Assembly: GCF_004152865.1 (NCBI RefSeq)
Contig: NZ_SEOO01000034.1
Span: forward strand, 1 to 36,161
Length of the DNA: 36,161 nt
Direction of reading: 5' to 3'
From: Sphingobium cupriresistens
GTDB taxonomy: Bacteria > Pseudomonadota > Alphaproteobacteria > Sphingomonadales > Sphingomonadaceae
Below are positions 17,423 through 24,974 of the stretch, piece by piece. Position 1 is the stretch's first letter, and each line of letters opens with the position of its first letter. The notes beneath the pieces are model-generated. The model had not been told where the DNA came from. It ran no database searches and worked only from the letters and a program-made list of their open reading frames with translations. A program made the translations under genes and the position numbers.

Positions 17423-19215
17423 GCCTTTTCTCCATCCCCTCTGCTGAGCAGCCGCATGGACTTGCCGGGGCGATACATCAAGTCCTTGGCCGCGAGCAGA
17501 CTGCCATGTTCGGTCTGGAGCGCCATGCGTTGCGCGTCATTCTGGCGATATTGGCGCTCGACTTCCTCGACTTCTTCGTCCGGTACGCCAAGCGACTGCA
17601 TCGCCTGTACGCCCATGCAGATGGCCGATTCATAGACTTCGCGGACGATGCCGGCGAGGTCCATATCCTGCAATTCCAGCACCTGTCGCCGGTCGAAGGC
17701 GCGGACCATCAAGGCGGCTTGGGGGAAGGCTTCGGCGATCGGCTGGAGCGCGCGCGAATCGAGCGAGGGGTCGTCGATGCAGAAGGCGATGAGGCGCGCT
17801 TCGTCCGCGCCGGCGCGGTGGAGCAGGTCCATGCGGGTGCCGTCGCCATAATAGACCTTCATGTCGAACCGGCTCGACACCTCGATCTGGGCGGGCTTCT
17901 TGTCGATCAGGGTGACGCCGAAGCCATGGCCCATCAGCATCTGCGCGACGGTCTGGCCGAAGCGGCCATAGCCCACGATGATGGCGGAGCCGCGCGGGGC
18001 ATCTTCCGGGCCGGGCAGGTCGTGATCCCTGGGCTTGGCGAACTCGAAGCGCCGGGCGAAGAGCATCAGGAAGGGCGTCGTCGCCATGGAGAAGGTGACG
18101 ATGGCGGCGAACAGGCTGGCCGCCTGCGGCGCGATGAGCAGGGCGTTTTGCGCCTGGGTGAAGAGGACGAAGCCGAATTCGCCACCCTGGCTGAGCAACA
18201 GGCCCGCACCCAGCGCCGGGCGCCATTCCATGCCGAACAAGCGGGCGAGGCCGGTGATGATCGCCGCCTTGGTCGCAACCAGAACCACCGCCATGGAGAG
18301 CACGAACAACGGATTGGCGGCGACGGCGCGCAGGTCCAGCACCATGCCGACGGCAAGGAAGAAGAGGCCGAGCAGGATCGAGCGGAATGGCTCGACGTCG
18401 GATTCGATTTCATGCCGGTAGGGCGAATCGGCGAGCATGACGCCCGCGACGAAGGCGCCCAGCGCGGTCGAGAGGTGCAGGCTGTGCATCAGCGCGGCGG
18501 CGGCCAGCACGGTGAAGAGACCCACGACGACGAACATCTCGCGCTCGCCCATGCGGCCCACCAGCCCCAGCAGCGGGCGCAGGATGAAGCGGCCGGCCAG
18601 CACGAGGCCGGCGATGGCGGCGACGGTGTAGCCCGCCATCATCCAGCCCGGCGGCCCCCCGGCATCGGCAGGATTGCGCGACAGGGCGGCGACGATGGTG
18701 ATGAGCGGGACGATCGAGAGATCCTGGAACAGCAGGATCGAGAAGACCTTCTCACCGAAGGGGGAGTTGATGCGGCCGCTGGATTTCAGGCCCGGCAGCA
18801 CCTGCGCGGTGGAGGAGAGGGCGAGCGGCAGGCCGAGCGCGATCGCCGCGCCCCAGCTGAAGCCGGTCGAGTAGAAGATGATGGCGGTGAGGATGCAGCC
18901 GCACAGCACCACCTGCGCCAGGCCGAGCGCGAAAATGTCGCGTTTCAGGCGCCAGAGCCGGACGGGATGAAGTTCGAGGCCGACGAGGAACAGCAGCAGG
19001 ACGATGCCGATTTCAGCGATGGCGAGTTTCGATTCGCCGCCGCCGACAAGGCCCAGGCCCTGCGGTCCGACCAGTGCGCCCGCGACAAGGTAGCCAAGGA
19101 CCGCACCGAGGCCGAAGCGGCGGAAGAGCATGACGAACAGCACGGCGGCGCCGAGCAGGATGACGCCTTCGGACAGGAGAATGTCGGTGGCGCTGACGGC
19201 CTGATGCGCTTCCAT
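17419..19215 (-). CDS. CPA2 monovalent cation:proton antiporter, KefB/KefC type
   Basis: The 598-residue protein has an N-terminal membrane domain of about 12 segments (residues about 10-385) with the CPA2 features GYLVAGALVGPQGLGLV, FLVGLEL and ALGLPLALSSTAQVLPGL, then a cytosolic TrkA-N/RCK domain starting at AIIVGYGRFGQTVAQML, a dinucleotide-binding fold. The family exchanges K+ or Na+ for H+; glutathione-regulated KefB/KefC are the best-known members. No KefF/KefG ancillary oxidoreductase is adjacent. Its ATG overlaps the stop of the upstream Fe-S scaffold-like gene by one base (TGATG). Confidence 0.92.
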   Translation of the reverse strand: MEAHQAVSATDILLSEGVILLGAAVLFVMLFRRFGLGAVLGYLVAGALVGPQGLGLVGGGESKLAIAEIGIVLLLFLVGLELHPVRLWRLKRDIFALGLAQVVLCGCILTAIIFYSTGFSWGAAIALGLPLALSSTAQVLPGLKSSGRINSPFGEKVFSILLFQDLSIVPLITIVAALSRNPADAGGPPGWMMAGYTVAAIAGLVLAGRFILRPLLGLVGRMGEREMFVVVGLFTVLAAAALMHSLHLSTALGAFVAGVMLADSPYRHEIESDVEPFRSILLGLFFLAVGMVLDLRAVAANPLFVLSMAVVLVATKAAIITGLARLFGMEWRPALGAGLLLSQGGEFGFVLFTQAQNALLIAPQAASLFAAIVTFSMATTPFLMLFARRFEFAKPRDHDLPGPEDAPRGSAIIVGYGRFGQTVAQMLMGHGFGVTLIDKKPAQIEVSSRFDMKVYYGDGTRMDLLHRAGADEARLIAFCIDDPSLDSRALQPIAEAFPQAALMVRAFDRRQVLELQDMDLAGIVREVYESAICMGVQAMQSLGVPDEEVEEVERQYRQNDAQRMALQTEHGSLLAAKDLMYRPGKSMRLLSRGDGEKA

Positions 19216-19637
19216 CAGGCGTCTGCTTGTCTGGCGGCTTCGGCGATCGCTTCGAAGCCGAGGCGAATCGAGGCGTGGCGAGCCGGGTAACCGCGCGCGG
19301 GGGCGAGGACGGCGAGGCCGGGCCAGAATTCGAGATCATCGCTGTCGCCCGACAGATAGGCGGCCAGCCTGTCGCGGGCGTCGGCCAGTTCCTGCGCCGT
19401 CAAGCCGATGGCGTGACCGGCCATCAGCGCAGCGGAGGCCTGTCCCAGCGCGCAGGCCTTCACGTCCAGACCGAGATCGGCGAGGCGGCCGTCGGTCATC
19501 CGCACGTCGGCGGTGACGCGCGACCCGCAGGTGGGGGAGCGTTTTTCGACGCTGGCCTGCGCGTTCGGCAACCGCTGGTGGTGCGGGATGCCGGCGGCGA
19601 GCCGCAATATGTCCTTGTTATACAGGGGGGCGTTCAT
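19215..19637 (-). CDS. IscU/NifU-like iron-sulfur cluster scaffold-type protein
   Basis: The 140-residue protein resembles the NifU_N/IscU/SufU fold: it begins MNAPLYNKDILRLA, has SPTCGSRV (Cys37) where the first cluster cysteine sits, and VKACALGQASAA (Cys62) for the second. At the usual third position, YPARHASIRL, a serine (Ser123) replaces the cysteine. It may therefore bind a labile cluster through other ligands, or have a different task. It is the first gene of a coupled trio with the antiporter and DUF423 gene. ATG 19637 lacks a strong ribosome binding site; an upstream in-frame extension exists but looks non-coding. Confidence 0.75.
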   Translation of the reverse strand: MNAPLYNKDILRLAAGIPHHQRLPNAQASVEKRSPTCGSRVTADVRMTDGRLADLGLDVKACALGQASAALMAGHAIGLTAQELADARDRLAAYLSGDSDDLEFWPGLAVLAPARGYPARHASIRLGFEAIAEAARQADA

Positions 19638-19746
19638 GAAGGTCCATGTAGGGCAGGATCGGCGCGGGGTGAAGGCGGGGAATGGTCCCAACCGAAATAA
19701 GCCGGCATCCTTGTCTCGACCGGTCCCACCGCCTATCGCCCAGCGC

Positions 19747-20196
19747 ATGAAGATATTGGTCGATGCCGATGCCTGCCCCGTGAAGGAGGAGATCTACAAG
19801 GTCGCCTGGCGGCATGAGATTCCCGTGACGATCGTGAGCAACAGCCCGATCCGCATTCCCGCCCATCCGCTGCTGGACCGGGTGGTGGTGAGCGACGGGT
19901 TCGATGCGGCGGACGACTGGATCGCCGAGCGGGCCGATGGGGCGTCGGTATGCATTACCGCGGACATATTGCTGGCCGATCGTTGCCTGAAGGCGGGGGC
20001 GACCGTGATCGCGCCCAACGGCAAGCCTTTCACCCATAGCTCGATCGGCGCGGCGATAGCGACGCGGGCGATCATGGCGGATTTGCGGGCCGGCGGCGAT
20101 CAGGTCGGCGGGCCGCCGCCCTTCGGCAAGAATGACCGCTCGCGCTTCCTGCAGGCGCTGGACGAGACCATCGTCCGCCTGAAGCGGGGGCGGTGA
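19747..20196 (+). CDS. YaiI/YqxD family (DUF188) protein
   Basis: The 149-residue protein starts MKILVDADACPVKEEIYKVA, the family signature with conserved aspartates of a PIN-like fold, and continues VSDGFDAADDWIAERA, ITADILLADRCL and GKPFTHSSIGAAIATR. Members have been suggested to be nucleases, but no activity is established. Its stop overlaps the start of the following flavoprotein gene (TGATG), implying co-translation. It is divergent from the scaffold gene across 109 bp. Confidence 0.9.
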   Translation: MKILVDADACPVKEEIYKVAWRHEIPVTIVSNSPIRIPAHPLLDRVVVSDGFDAADDWIAERADGASVCITADILLADRCLKAGATVIAPNGKPFTHSSIGAAIATRAIMADLRAGGDQVGGPPPFGKNDRSRFLQALDETIVRLKRGR

Positions 20197-21383
20197 TGCT
20201 CGACGCTGATACAGGCATTTGGGATGCGATCGTGCTGGGCGCGGGCGCGGCGGGGATGATGTGCGCCGCGACCGCCGGGCAGCGGGGCAAGCGCGTGCTG
20301 CTGGTCGATCATGCCGATGCGGTGGGCAAGAAGATCCTGATTTCCGGCGGCGGGCGGTGCAATTTCACCAATATCCATACCGCCGCCGACCGATACCTGT
20401 CGGCCAATCCGCATTTCGCCAAGTCGGCGCTGGGGCGTTACACGGCGCAGGATTTCATCGGACTGGTCGATCGTTATGGCATCGCCTGGCATGAAAAGAC
20501 GCTGGGGCAATTATTCTGCGACGGGTCGGCGAAGCAGATCGTCGCGATGCTGGAGGAGGAGTGCGTCAAAGGCGGCGTGACGCTGGCGCTGGGGCAGCCG
20601 ATCGCGCATGTCGATCATGGCGAGGGCCTGTATCGGGTGACGATCGGCGGGACGGTGCATCGCGCGCCCGCGCTGGTGCTGGCGACCGGGGGACCGTCGA
20701 TCCCCAAGATGGGCGCGACCGGCTTCGCCTATGATGTGGCGCGCCATTTCGGGTTGAGCATCGTGCAGCCGCGCCCGGCCTTGGTGCCCTTCACCCTGGG
20801 GCCGGAGGAGGCGCTGTTCCAGTCGCTGGCGGGGGTGTCGGCCGATGTAGAAGTGCGCTGGAACAAGACGCGCTTTCGCGAGGCCGCGCTGTTCACGCAT
20901 CGGGGGCTGTCCGGACCGGCGATGTTGCAGATTTCCTCCTACTGGCAGCATCGCACGCCGATCCAGGTGGATTTCCTGCCGGACAAGGCGGCGGACTGGC
21001 TGCTGGCGGAGAAGCGGGAGCGGCCGCGGGTGATGCTGCGCCGGGTGGTGGCGCAGGCGCTGACCGAGCGGCTGGCCGATACGCTGCTGGAGCGAATCGG
21101 GGTGCAGGGCGAGATGGGCAACCTGTCGGACAAGGCGCTGCGGCAAGTGGCCGCGCGGCTGGGCGACTGGGCGTTCGCGCCGTCGGGGACGGAGGGCTAT
21201 GCCAAGGCAGAGGTGACGGTGGGCGGCATCGCGACGGCCGGGCTGTCGTCGCGGACGATGGAAGCGGCCAAGGCGCCGGGGCTGTATGCGATCGGCGAGG
21301 CGGTGGATGTCACCGGATGGCTGGGGGGCTATAATTTCCAATGGGCCTGGGCCAGTGGCGTGGCGGCCGGACAGGCATTGTAG
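20196..21383 (+). CDS. HI0933-like (BaiN/RdsA family) FAD-dependent oxidoreductase
   Basis: The 395-residue protein has an N-terminal Rossmann FAD loop VLGAGAAGMMCA, then GKKILISGGGRCNFTN, the most diagnostic HI0933-family motif. It also has LVLATGGPSIPKMGATGFAYDVA, RGLSGPAMLQIS, and the C-terminal YAIGEAVDVTGWLGGYNFQWAW that contacts FAD. Substrates of most members are unknown; the name BaiN comes from a bile-acid gene and should not be taken literally. The ATG at 20196 is used; a GTG one codon earlier is equally possible. Confidence 0.9.
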   Translation: MLDADTGIWDAIVLGAGAAGMMCAATAGQRGKRVLLVDHADAVGKKILISGGGRCNFTNIHTAADRYLSANPHFAKSALGRYTAQDFIGLVDRYGIAWHEKTLGQLFCDGSAKQIVAMLEEECVKGGVTLALGQPIAHVDHGEGLYRVTIGGTVHRAPALVLATGGPSIPKMGATGFAYDVARHFGLSIVQPRPALVPFTLGPEEALFQSLAGVSADVEVRWNKTRFREAALFTHRGLSGPAMLQISSYWQHRTPIQVDFLPDKAADWLLAEKRERPRVMLRRVVAQALTERLADTLLERIGVQGEMGNLSDKALRQVAARLGDWAFAPSGTEGYAKAEVTVGGIATAGLSSRTMEAAKAPGLYAIGEAVDVTGWLGGYNFQWAWASGVAAGQAL

Positions 21384-21394
21384 GAAACTCGCCT

Positions 21395-21411
21395 CCGTTC
21401 GGGCTGAACGG
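21395..21411. repeat. Short hairpin, half copy of the CGTTCG repeat, between convergent genes
   Basis: CCGTTC (21395-21400) pairs with GAACGG (21406-21411) around GGGCT. The sequence CCGTTCGGGCTGA is identical to the left end of repeat copy 1, so this may be a truncated copy. It sits in the 43-bp gap between convergent genes and might help terminate transcription, but has no T-tract on the plus strand. Confidence 0.35.
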
Positions 21412-21426
21412 TTAAAAGATAAGCCC

Positions 21427-22188
21427 CTACCGCCCCGTCATCGCCCGTGCGTTCGCCAGGAAGGTGCGACCGATGCGGATTTCGCCGCCGTCGGCGAGCG
21501 CCGCGAACCAGACGCCGCTGCCGTCGTGGCGCAGGCGCGCGATATGGTCGCGGCGGACGATGTGGCTGCGATGCAGGCGGACAAATTGTTGGGGGTCGAG
21601 CCGTTCCTCCAGGCTGCTGATCGTCTGGTGCAGCAGATAGCTGTGACCGCCGACATGCAGACGCATATAGTCGCGTTCGGCCTCTATCCGATCGATCTGG
21701 TCGGTGGCGATGCGGATCAGTTCGGAGCGGTGCGGCACCCAGAATTCCTCGGCCCATTCGGGCTGCGGGGCGCTGGAGATGGCGGGCGCGGTGTCGGGGG
21801 ACTGATGGCGCAGCGCCAATTCGACCCGATCGATCGCGCGGGTCAGGCGATCATGGGCGACGGGTTTCAGCAGATAATCGACCGCAGCGAGATCGAACGC
21901 TTCCACCGCGAACCCTTCGAACGCGGTCACGAAGATCACGGCCGGGCGGATGCCCATGCGGCCGACGGCGCGGGCGACGCCGATGCCGTCCAGCAAGGGC
22001 ATGGCGATGTCGAGCATGACCAGGTCGGGCTTCAACCCTTCGATCAGGCGCAGCGCGGCTTCGCCATCGGTGGCGGTGCCGACGAGCGCGATGCGCGGTT
22101 CGCGCGCGCAGAGCATCTGGAGGCGTTCGACGGCGAGCGGTTCATCGTCGACGATCATGGTGCGGACTGGCATAGCGCGAATGGACAT
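21427..22188 (-). CDS. LytTR-type response regulator
   Basis: The 253-residue protein has a receiver domain with VDDEP, the phospho-acceptor in LVMLDIAMP (Asp60), TAFEGFAVEAF and the lysine of DYLLKPV. A C-terminal LytTR DNA-binding domain (about residues 150-253) contains IEAERDYMRLHVG and FVRLHRSHIVRRDHI. It should be phosphorylated by the histidine kinase encoded immediately upstream, whose stop lies 5 bases before ATG 22188. An ATG 15 bases further in is an alternative start. Target genes cannot be told from the window. Confidence 0.92.
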   Translation of the reverse strand: MSIRAMPVRTMIVDDEPLAVERLQMLCAREPRIALVGTATDGEAALRLIEGLKPDLVMLDIAMPLLDGIGVARAVGRMGIRPAVIFVTAFEGFAVEAFDLAAVDYLLKPVAHDRLTRAIDRVELALRHQSPDTAPAISSAPQPEWAEEFWVPHRSELIRIATDQIDRIEAERDYMRLHVGGHSYLLHQTISSLEERLDPQQFVRLHRSHIVRRDHIARLRHDGSGVWFAALADGGEIRIGRTFLANARAMTGR

Positions 22189-22193
22189 GGGAG

Positions 22194-23306
22194 TCAGCAA
22201 CCCCGGCGGATGATGGGCAAGGTGAGAAGGACGGAAAAACCCTTCCCCTCGCGCGGACCATAGACGATCTGGCCCTGATCCCCAAAGCGGGCCGTCAGCC
22301 GATCGCGCACATTGGCAAGGCCGATGCCGCTGCCGCTGTCCGACCGGCCCGGCGGATTGTCGCCATCGTCGGTGACGGCGATGTGCATCAGGTCGCCATC
22401 CTCGCGCGCGGTGATGCGGATCTCCACCGGGCTGGAGGTGCGCGAGACGCCATATTTGATCGCATTTTCGACCAGTGGCTGGAGGATGAGGCCGGGGACG
22501 CAGGCGTTCATCAGCACGGGCGGGATGTCGACCACCGTCTTCAACCGATCGGGGAAGCGGACCGATTCGATATCCAGATAGAGCGTCTGGAGATGGACCT
22601 CCTCCTCCAGCGGCACTTCTTCGAGCGGATCGCCGGTCAGGCTGGTGCGGTAGAAGTTGGAGAGCGACATGATCATCCGTTCCGCTTCGTCCGGGCGGTT
22701 GCGCATGACCAGGGTGGAGAGCGAGTTCAGCGTATTGAACAGGAAATGCGGGTTCACCTGATAGCGCAGCGAGCGCAGTTCGGCCTGTTGCGCCGCCTTT
22801 TCCAGCCGGGCGGCGCGCCGCTCCGTGCGATGGGCTTCGCTGGCGTAGGACAGAGCCAGATACAGGCCCGCCCAGGCGGCGAGAAAGAAATAGCGGCTGA
22901 GCGCGTCTTCCACGATCGAGACGAGGAGATAGCCCTCCTCCTTGGTCATCTTCATCATCTCGCCTTCGGAGATGAAGTTGCCCGGATCATAGACGTTGAA
23001 GATATAATAGTTGGCCGCCGCCATCGCGAGCGCGAAGGGCGCGGCGAGCGAGAAGGCGGCGACGACCCTGATCGCGAGCGGCCTGGCGTCGAAACGCCGG
23101 AGCGCGAGATAGAGTATCCAGGTCACGATGATGCCGATGACGGTGACGATGATGCGGCGGACCGCCATTTCGCCTTGCGATTCGAAGCCTACGATCATGG
23201 CCCGCAACGAAACCAGCAAGGCGTAGAAAAACCAGAAGCCCAGGATGGAATAGAGCGCGATCGCCGGCGCCACGCCGCGATCGCCGTCTTCGGGAAGATC
23301 AGTCAT
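22194..23306 (-). CDS. LytS-type sensor histidine kinase (His_kinase PF06580 family)
   Basis: The 370-residue protein has four to five predicted membrane segments (residues about 15-150), then a coiled linker rich in Arg/Glu/Ala and the family motif RYQVNPHFLFNTLNSL with phospho-acceptor His187. A HATPase domain follows with LQPLVENAIKYGV and GSGIGLANVRDRL. No periplasmic sensor domain of size is visible, so the signal is probably perceived in or at the membrane. It forms a two-gene unit with the LytTR regulator. It is divergent from the small acidic protein gene at 23451 across 144 bp. Confidence 0.93.
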   Translation of the reverse strand: MTDLPEDGDRGVAPAIALYSILGFWFFYALLVSLRAMIVGFESQGEMAVRRIIVTVIGIIVTWILYLALRRFDARPLAIRVVAAFSLAAPFALAMAAANYYIFNVYDPGNFISEGEMMKMTKEEGYLLVSIVEDALSRYFFLAAWAGLYLALSYASEAHRTERRAARLEKAAQQAELRSLRYQVNPHFLFNTLNSLSTLVMRNRPDEAERMIMSLSNFYRTSLTGDPLEEVPLEEEVHLQTLYLDIESVRFPDRLKTVVDIPPVLMNACVPGLILQPLVENAIKYGVSRTSSPVEIRITAREDGDLMHIAVTDDGDNPPGRSDSGSGIGLANVRDRLTARFGDQGQIVYGPREGKGFSVLLTLPIIRRGC

Positions 23307-23450
23307 GGCCTCTGTCTACGCCGGTGCGGGGCGAAAGTCTGTAGGTCGCGCGGTTGCTGGTCGAACGGGCGGCGGCGTTGGTCGAAGCCGGCGAGGGGAA
23401 CCGGGCCGCCGCGCCGTCCGTTCATCCTTGGTGGATAGAGGAGAGAGACA

Positions 23451-23669
23451 ATGACGGACAACAAGACCGACATACGTCCCAACAGCCGCGAGGAAGCCGG
23501 CGACGCGCGCGAAAGCGACGCGCAGGATCATGTTCTGGATAAGGACGAAAAACTGGAAGAAGGCCTGAAGGATTCGATGGACGCATCCGATCCGCCATCG
23601 ACCACCAAGCCGGGCGACCATGGCGATCCGGTGCCGTCTTCGGGCTATAAGAAAGGCGGGGATAGATAG
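23451..23669 (+). CDS. Small acidic, hydrophilic protein of unknown function
   Basis: The 72-residue product is dominated by Asp, Glu, Lys and Gly, has no hydrophobic segment and looks disordered (MTDNKTDIRPNSREEAGD... SGYKKGGDR). An excellent ribosome binding site (GAGGAGAGAG) precedes the ATG. I do not recognise a named family; similar short charged proteins occur in sphingomonads, sometimes among stress-induced genes, which is only an analogy. Confidence 0.6.
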   Translation: MTDNKTDIRPNSREEAGDARESDAQDHVLDKDEKLEEGLKDSMDASDPPSTTKPGDHGDPVPSSGYKKGGDR

Positions 23670-23745
23670 CTCCGCCGATATGAACATGCTATCATGGCGG
23701 CGGCAGAGCGAAAGCGCCGCCCCGCGAGAGAGGAGTTTGCCATCC

Positions 23746-24000
23746 ATGCCGACGTCCACCACCCCCGCCATCGAGCGTATCGCCCGCGTCCTGGCCGGTC
23801 GCCAGCTAAGCCTGAATGGCGGCGGTAGCGATCCCCATGCGTCCGGCGCGGTGGATGCGGCATGGCCCGACCATGTCGATGACGCCTACGCCATATTGCA
23901 CACATTGCGCGAACCCGATGCCCAAATGGCGCAGGCGGGCGATGTCGCGGTGTGGCGGTCCATGATCGGCGCGGTGCTGGAGCGGCGCGCCGGAGCCTGA
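23746..24000 (+). CDS. Small hypothetical protein
   Basis: The 84-residue product (MPTSTTPAIERIARVLAG...) has a likely helical start, a central GGGSDPHASGAVDAAWPDHVDDAYAIL and the C-terminal helix DVAVWRSMIGAVLERRAG. AGGAG lies ten bases before ATG 23746. No domain is recognised. It stands 76 bp after the acidic protein gene and 52 bp before the ModE-like gene, on the same strand, so it may be cotranscribed with either. Confidence 0.55.
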   Translation: MPTSTTPAIERIARVLAGRQLSLNGGGSDPHASGAVDAAWPDHVDDAYAILHTLREPDAQMAQAGDVAVWRSMIGAVLERRAGA

Positions 24001-24052
24001 TCCTTTTGCCGGCATTGGCCATTCTCCTGCGTTGTGGCAGGAAGGCGGACCG

Positions 24053-24403
24053 ATGCTGAAGATCAAGATCCAGATTTATTGCGGCGACCAGATCGCCATG
24101 GGGCCAGGCAAGGCCGACCTGCTCGACGCGATTGCGGGCGAGGGGTCGATATCGGCCGCCGGACGCAAACTGGGCATGAGCTATCGGCGTTGCTGGCTGC
24201 TGGTGGATGTGATGAACCGATGCTGGGCGCAGCCGCTGGTTGCGACGTCGAGCGAGGGCGCGCGGCTGACCGAGATGGGGGCCGCGGTGCTGCGTGACTA
24301 TCGGGCGTTGCAGCGGGCGGCGTCGGGGGCGGGTGAAGGCGCATGGCCGGTACTGGAGCGGCAGTTGCGGGCTGAGCCATTGGCGGCCCAGGCAGCGGAA
24401 TAG
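24053..24403 (+). CDS. Single-domain ModE-like winged helix-turn-helix regulator
   Basis: The 116-residue protein matches the N-terminal DNA-binding domain of ModE: LLDAIAGEGSISAAGRKLGMSYRRCWLLVDVMN (about residues 24-56) is the characteristic HTH with the SYRRxW recognition-helix pattern, followed by the wing. The molybdate-binding Mop/TOBE domains of full-length ModE (about 260 residues) are absent. It therefore either senses the metal through another protein, through residues such as Cys10 and Cys48/Cys59, or does not sense it. AGGAAGG precedes ATG 24053. A Mo-box-like operator lies about 490 bp downstream, before the TonB receptor gene, its likely target. Confidence 0.85.
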   Translation: MLKIKIQIYCGDQIAMGPGKADLLDAIAGEGSISAAGRKLGMSYRRCWLLVDVMNRCWAQPLVATSSEGARLTEMGAAVLRDYRALQRAASGAGEGAWPVLERQLRAEPLAAQAAE

Positions 24404-24450
24404 GATTTCGGTAAGGCGGATCGGGCATGAGGGCCGTGGAGGCTGTCAGC

Positions 24451-24825
24451 ATGTACGACATTAAATTTCGCCACGATATCAACCTGCTCGACATAAGTTG
24501 GCATGGCCTGTTCAGCGGCGAAGCCGTGGCCGCCTATGCGCGGGAGGTGAAAGGGCGGTTCGTAACCGAGGGTTTCTCGCCGGGCTATCGGTTGCGGATG
24601 GACATGCGCCGTAGCGCGGTGCAACCGCAGGACGCGGTGGCGGCGTTCCGCGAACATCTGGGCGAAGGGCTGTTCCCGCGCGCGTCGCGCATCGCCATCG
24701 TCACGCCAAGCGCCATCGCCAAATTGCAGGTGCGGCGGGAGATGACGCAATCCTATCTGCGCATCTTCGCCGATGCGGACGCGGCGTTCGTCTGGCTGAT
24801 GGAAGCGCAGGCGGCGGCGGCCTGA
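24451..24825 (+). CDS. SpoIIAA/STAS-like small protein of unknown function
   Basis: The 124-residue protein (MYDIKFRHDINLLDISWHGLFSGEAVAAY...) has an alternating strand-helix pattern with the FHDxNLLDISWxG start and the RLRMDMRRSA and RIAIVTPSAIAKLQ strands typical of STAS-like folds; there is no conserved phosphorylatable serine that I can assign. ATG 24451 is preferred over ATG 24427 because GGAGG lies eight bases before it. It sits between the ModE-like gene and the TonB receptor. Its role is unknown. Confidence 0.6.
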   Translation: MYDIKFRHDINLLDISWHGLFSGEAVAAYAREVKGRFVTEGFSPGYRLRMDMRRSAVQPQDAVAAFREHLGEGLFPRASRIAIVTPSAIAKLQVRREMTQSYLRIFADADAAFVWLMEAQAAAA

Positions 24826-24892
24826 CAGGCAACGCGACAGACGACACGACGGGCAAAAGCAACAACGAGTGAGACGCTTGTTGCGCGGTTTC

Positions 24893-24920
24893 ATCGCTAT
24901 ATCCGAATATATATAGCGAA
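24893..24920. promoter_or_regulatory. Mo-box-like ModE operator upstream of TonB-dependent receptor
   Basis: The inverted repeat TCGCTATAT (24894-24902) / ATATAGCGA (24911-24919) has perfect 9-bp arms and an 8-nt spacer. Written as ATCGCTATATC-N6-TATATAGCGAA it agrees in half-site and N6 spacing with the Mo-box known from Rhodobacter and E. coli ModE targets (ATCGCTATATA-N6-TATATAACGAT). It ends 54 bp before the chosen receptor start and probably overlaps its promoter. Assignment is by memory of the consensus. Confidence 0.8.
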
Positions 24921-24974
24921 TCCTTTGCAGCCTGTTTATCGGTCCCGTAAATCATGGGGGACGACAGGGTGACG

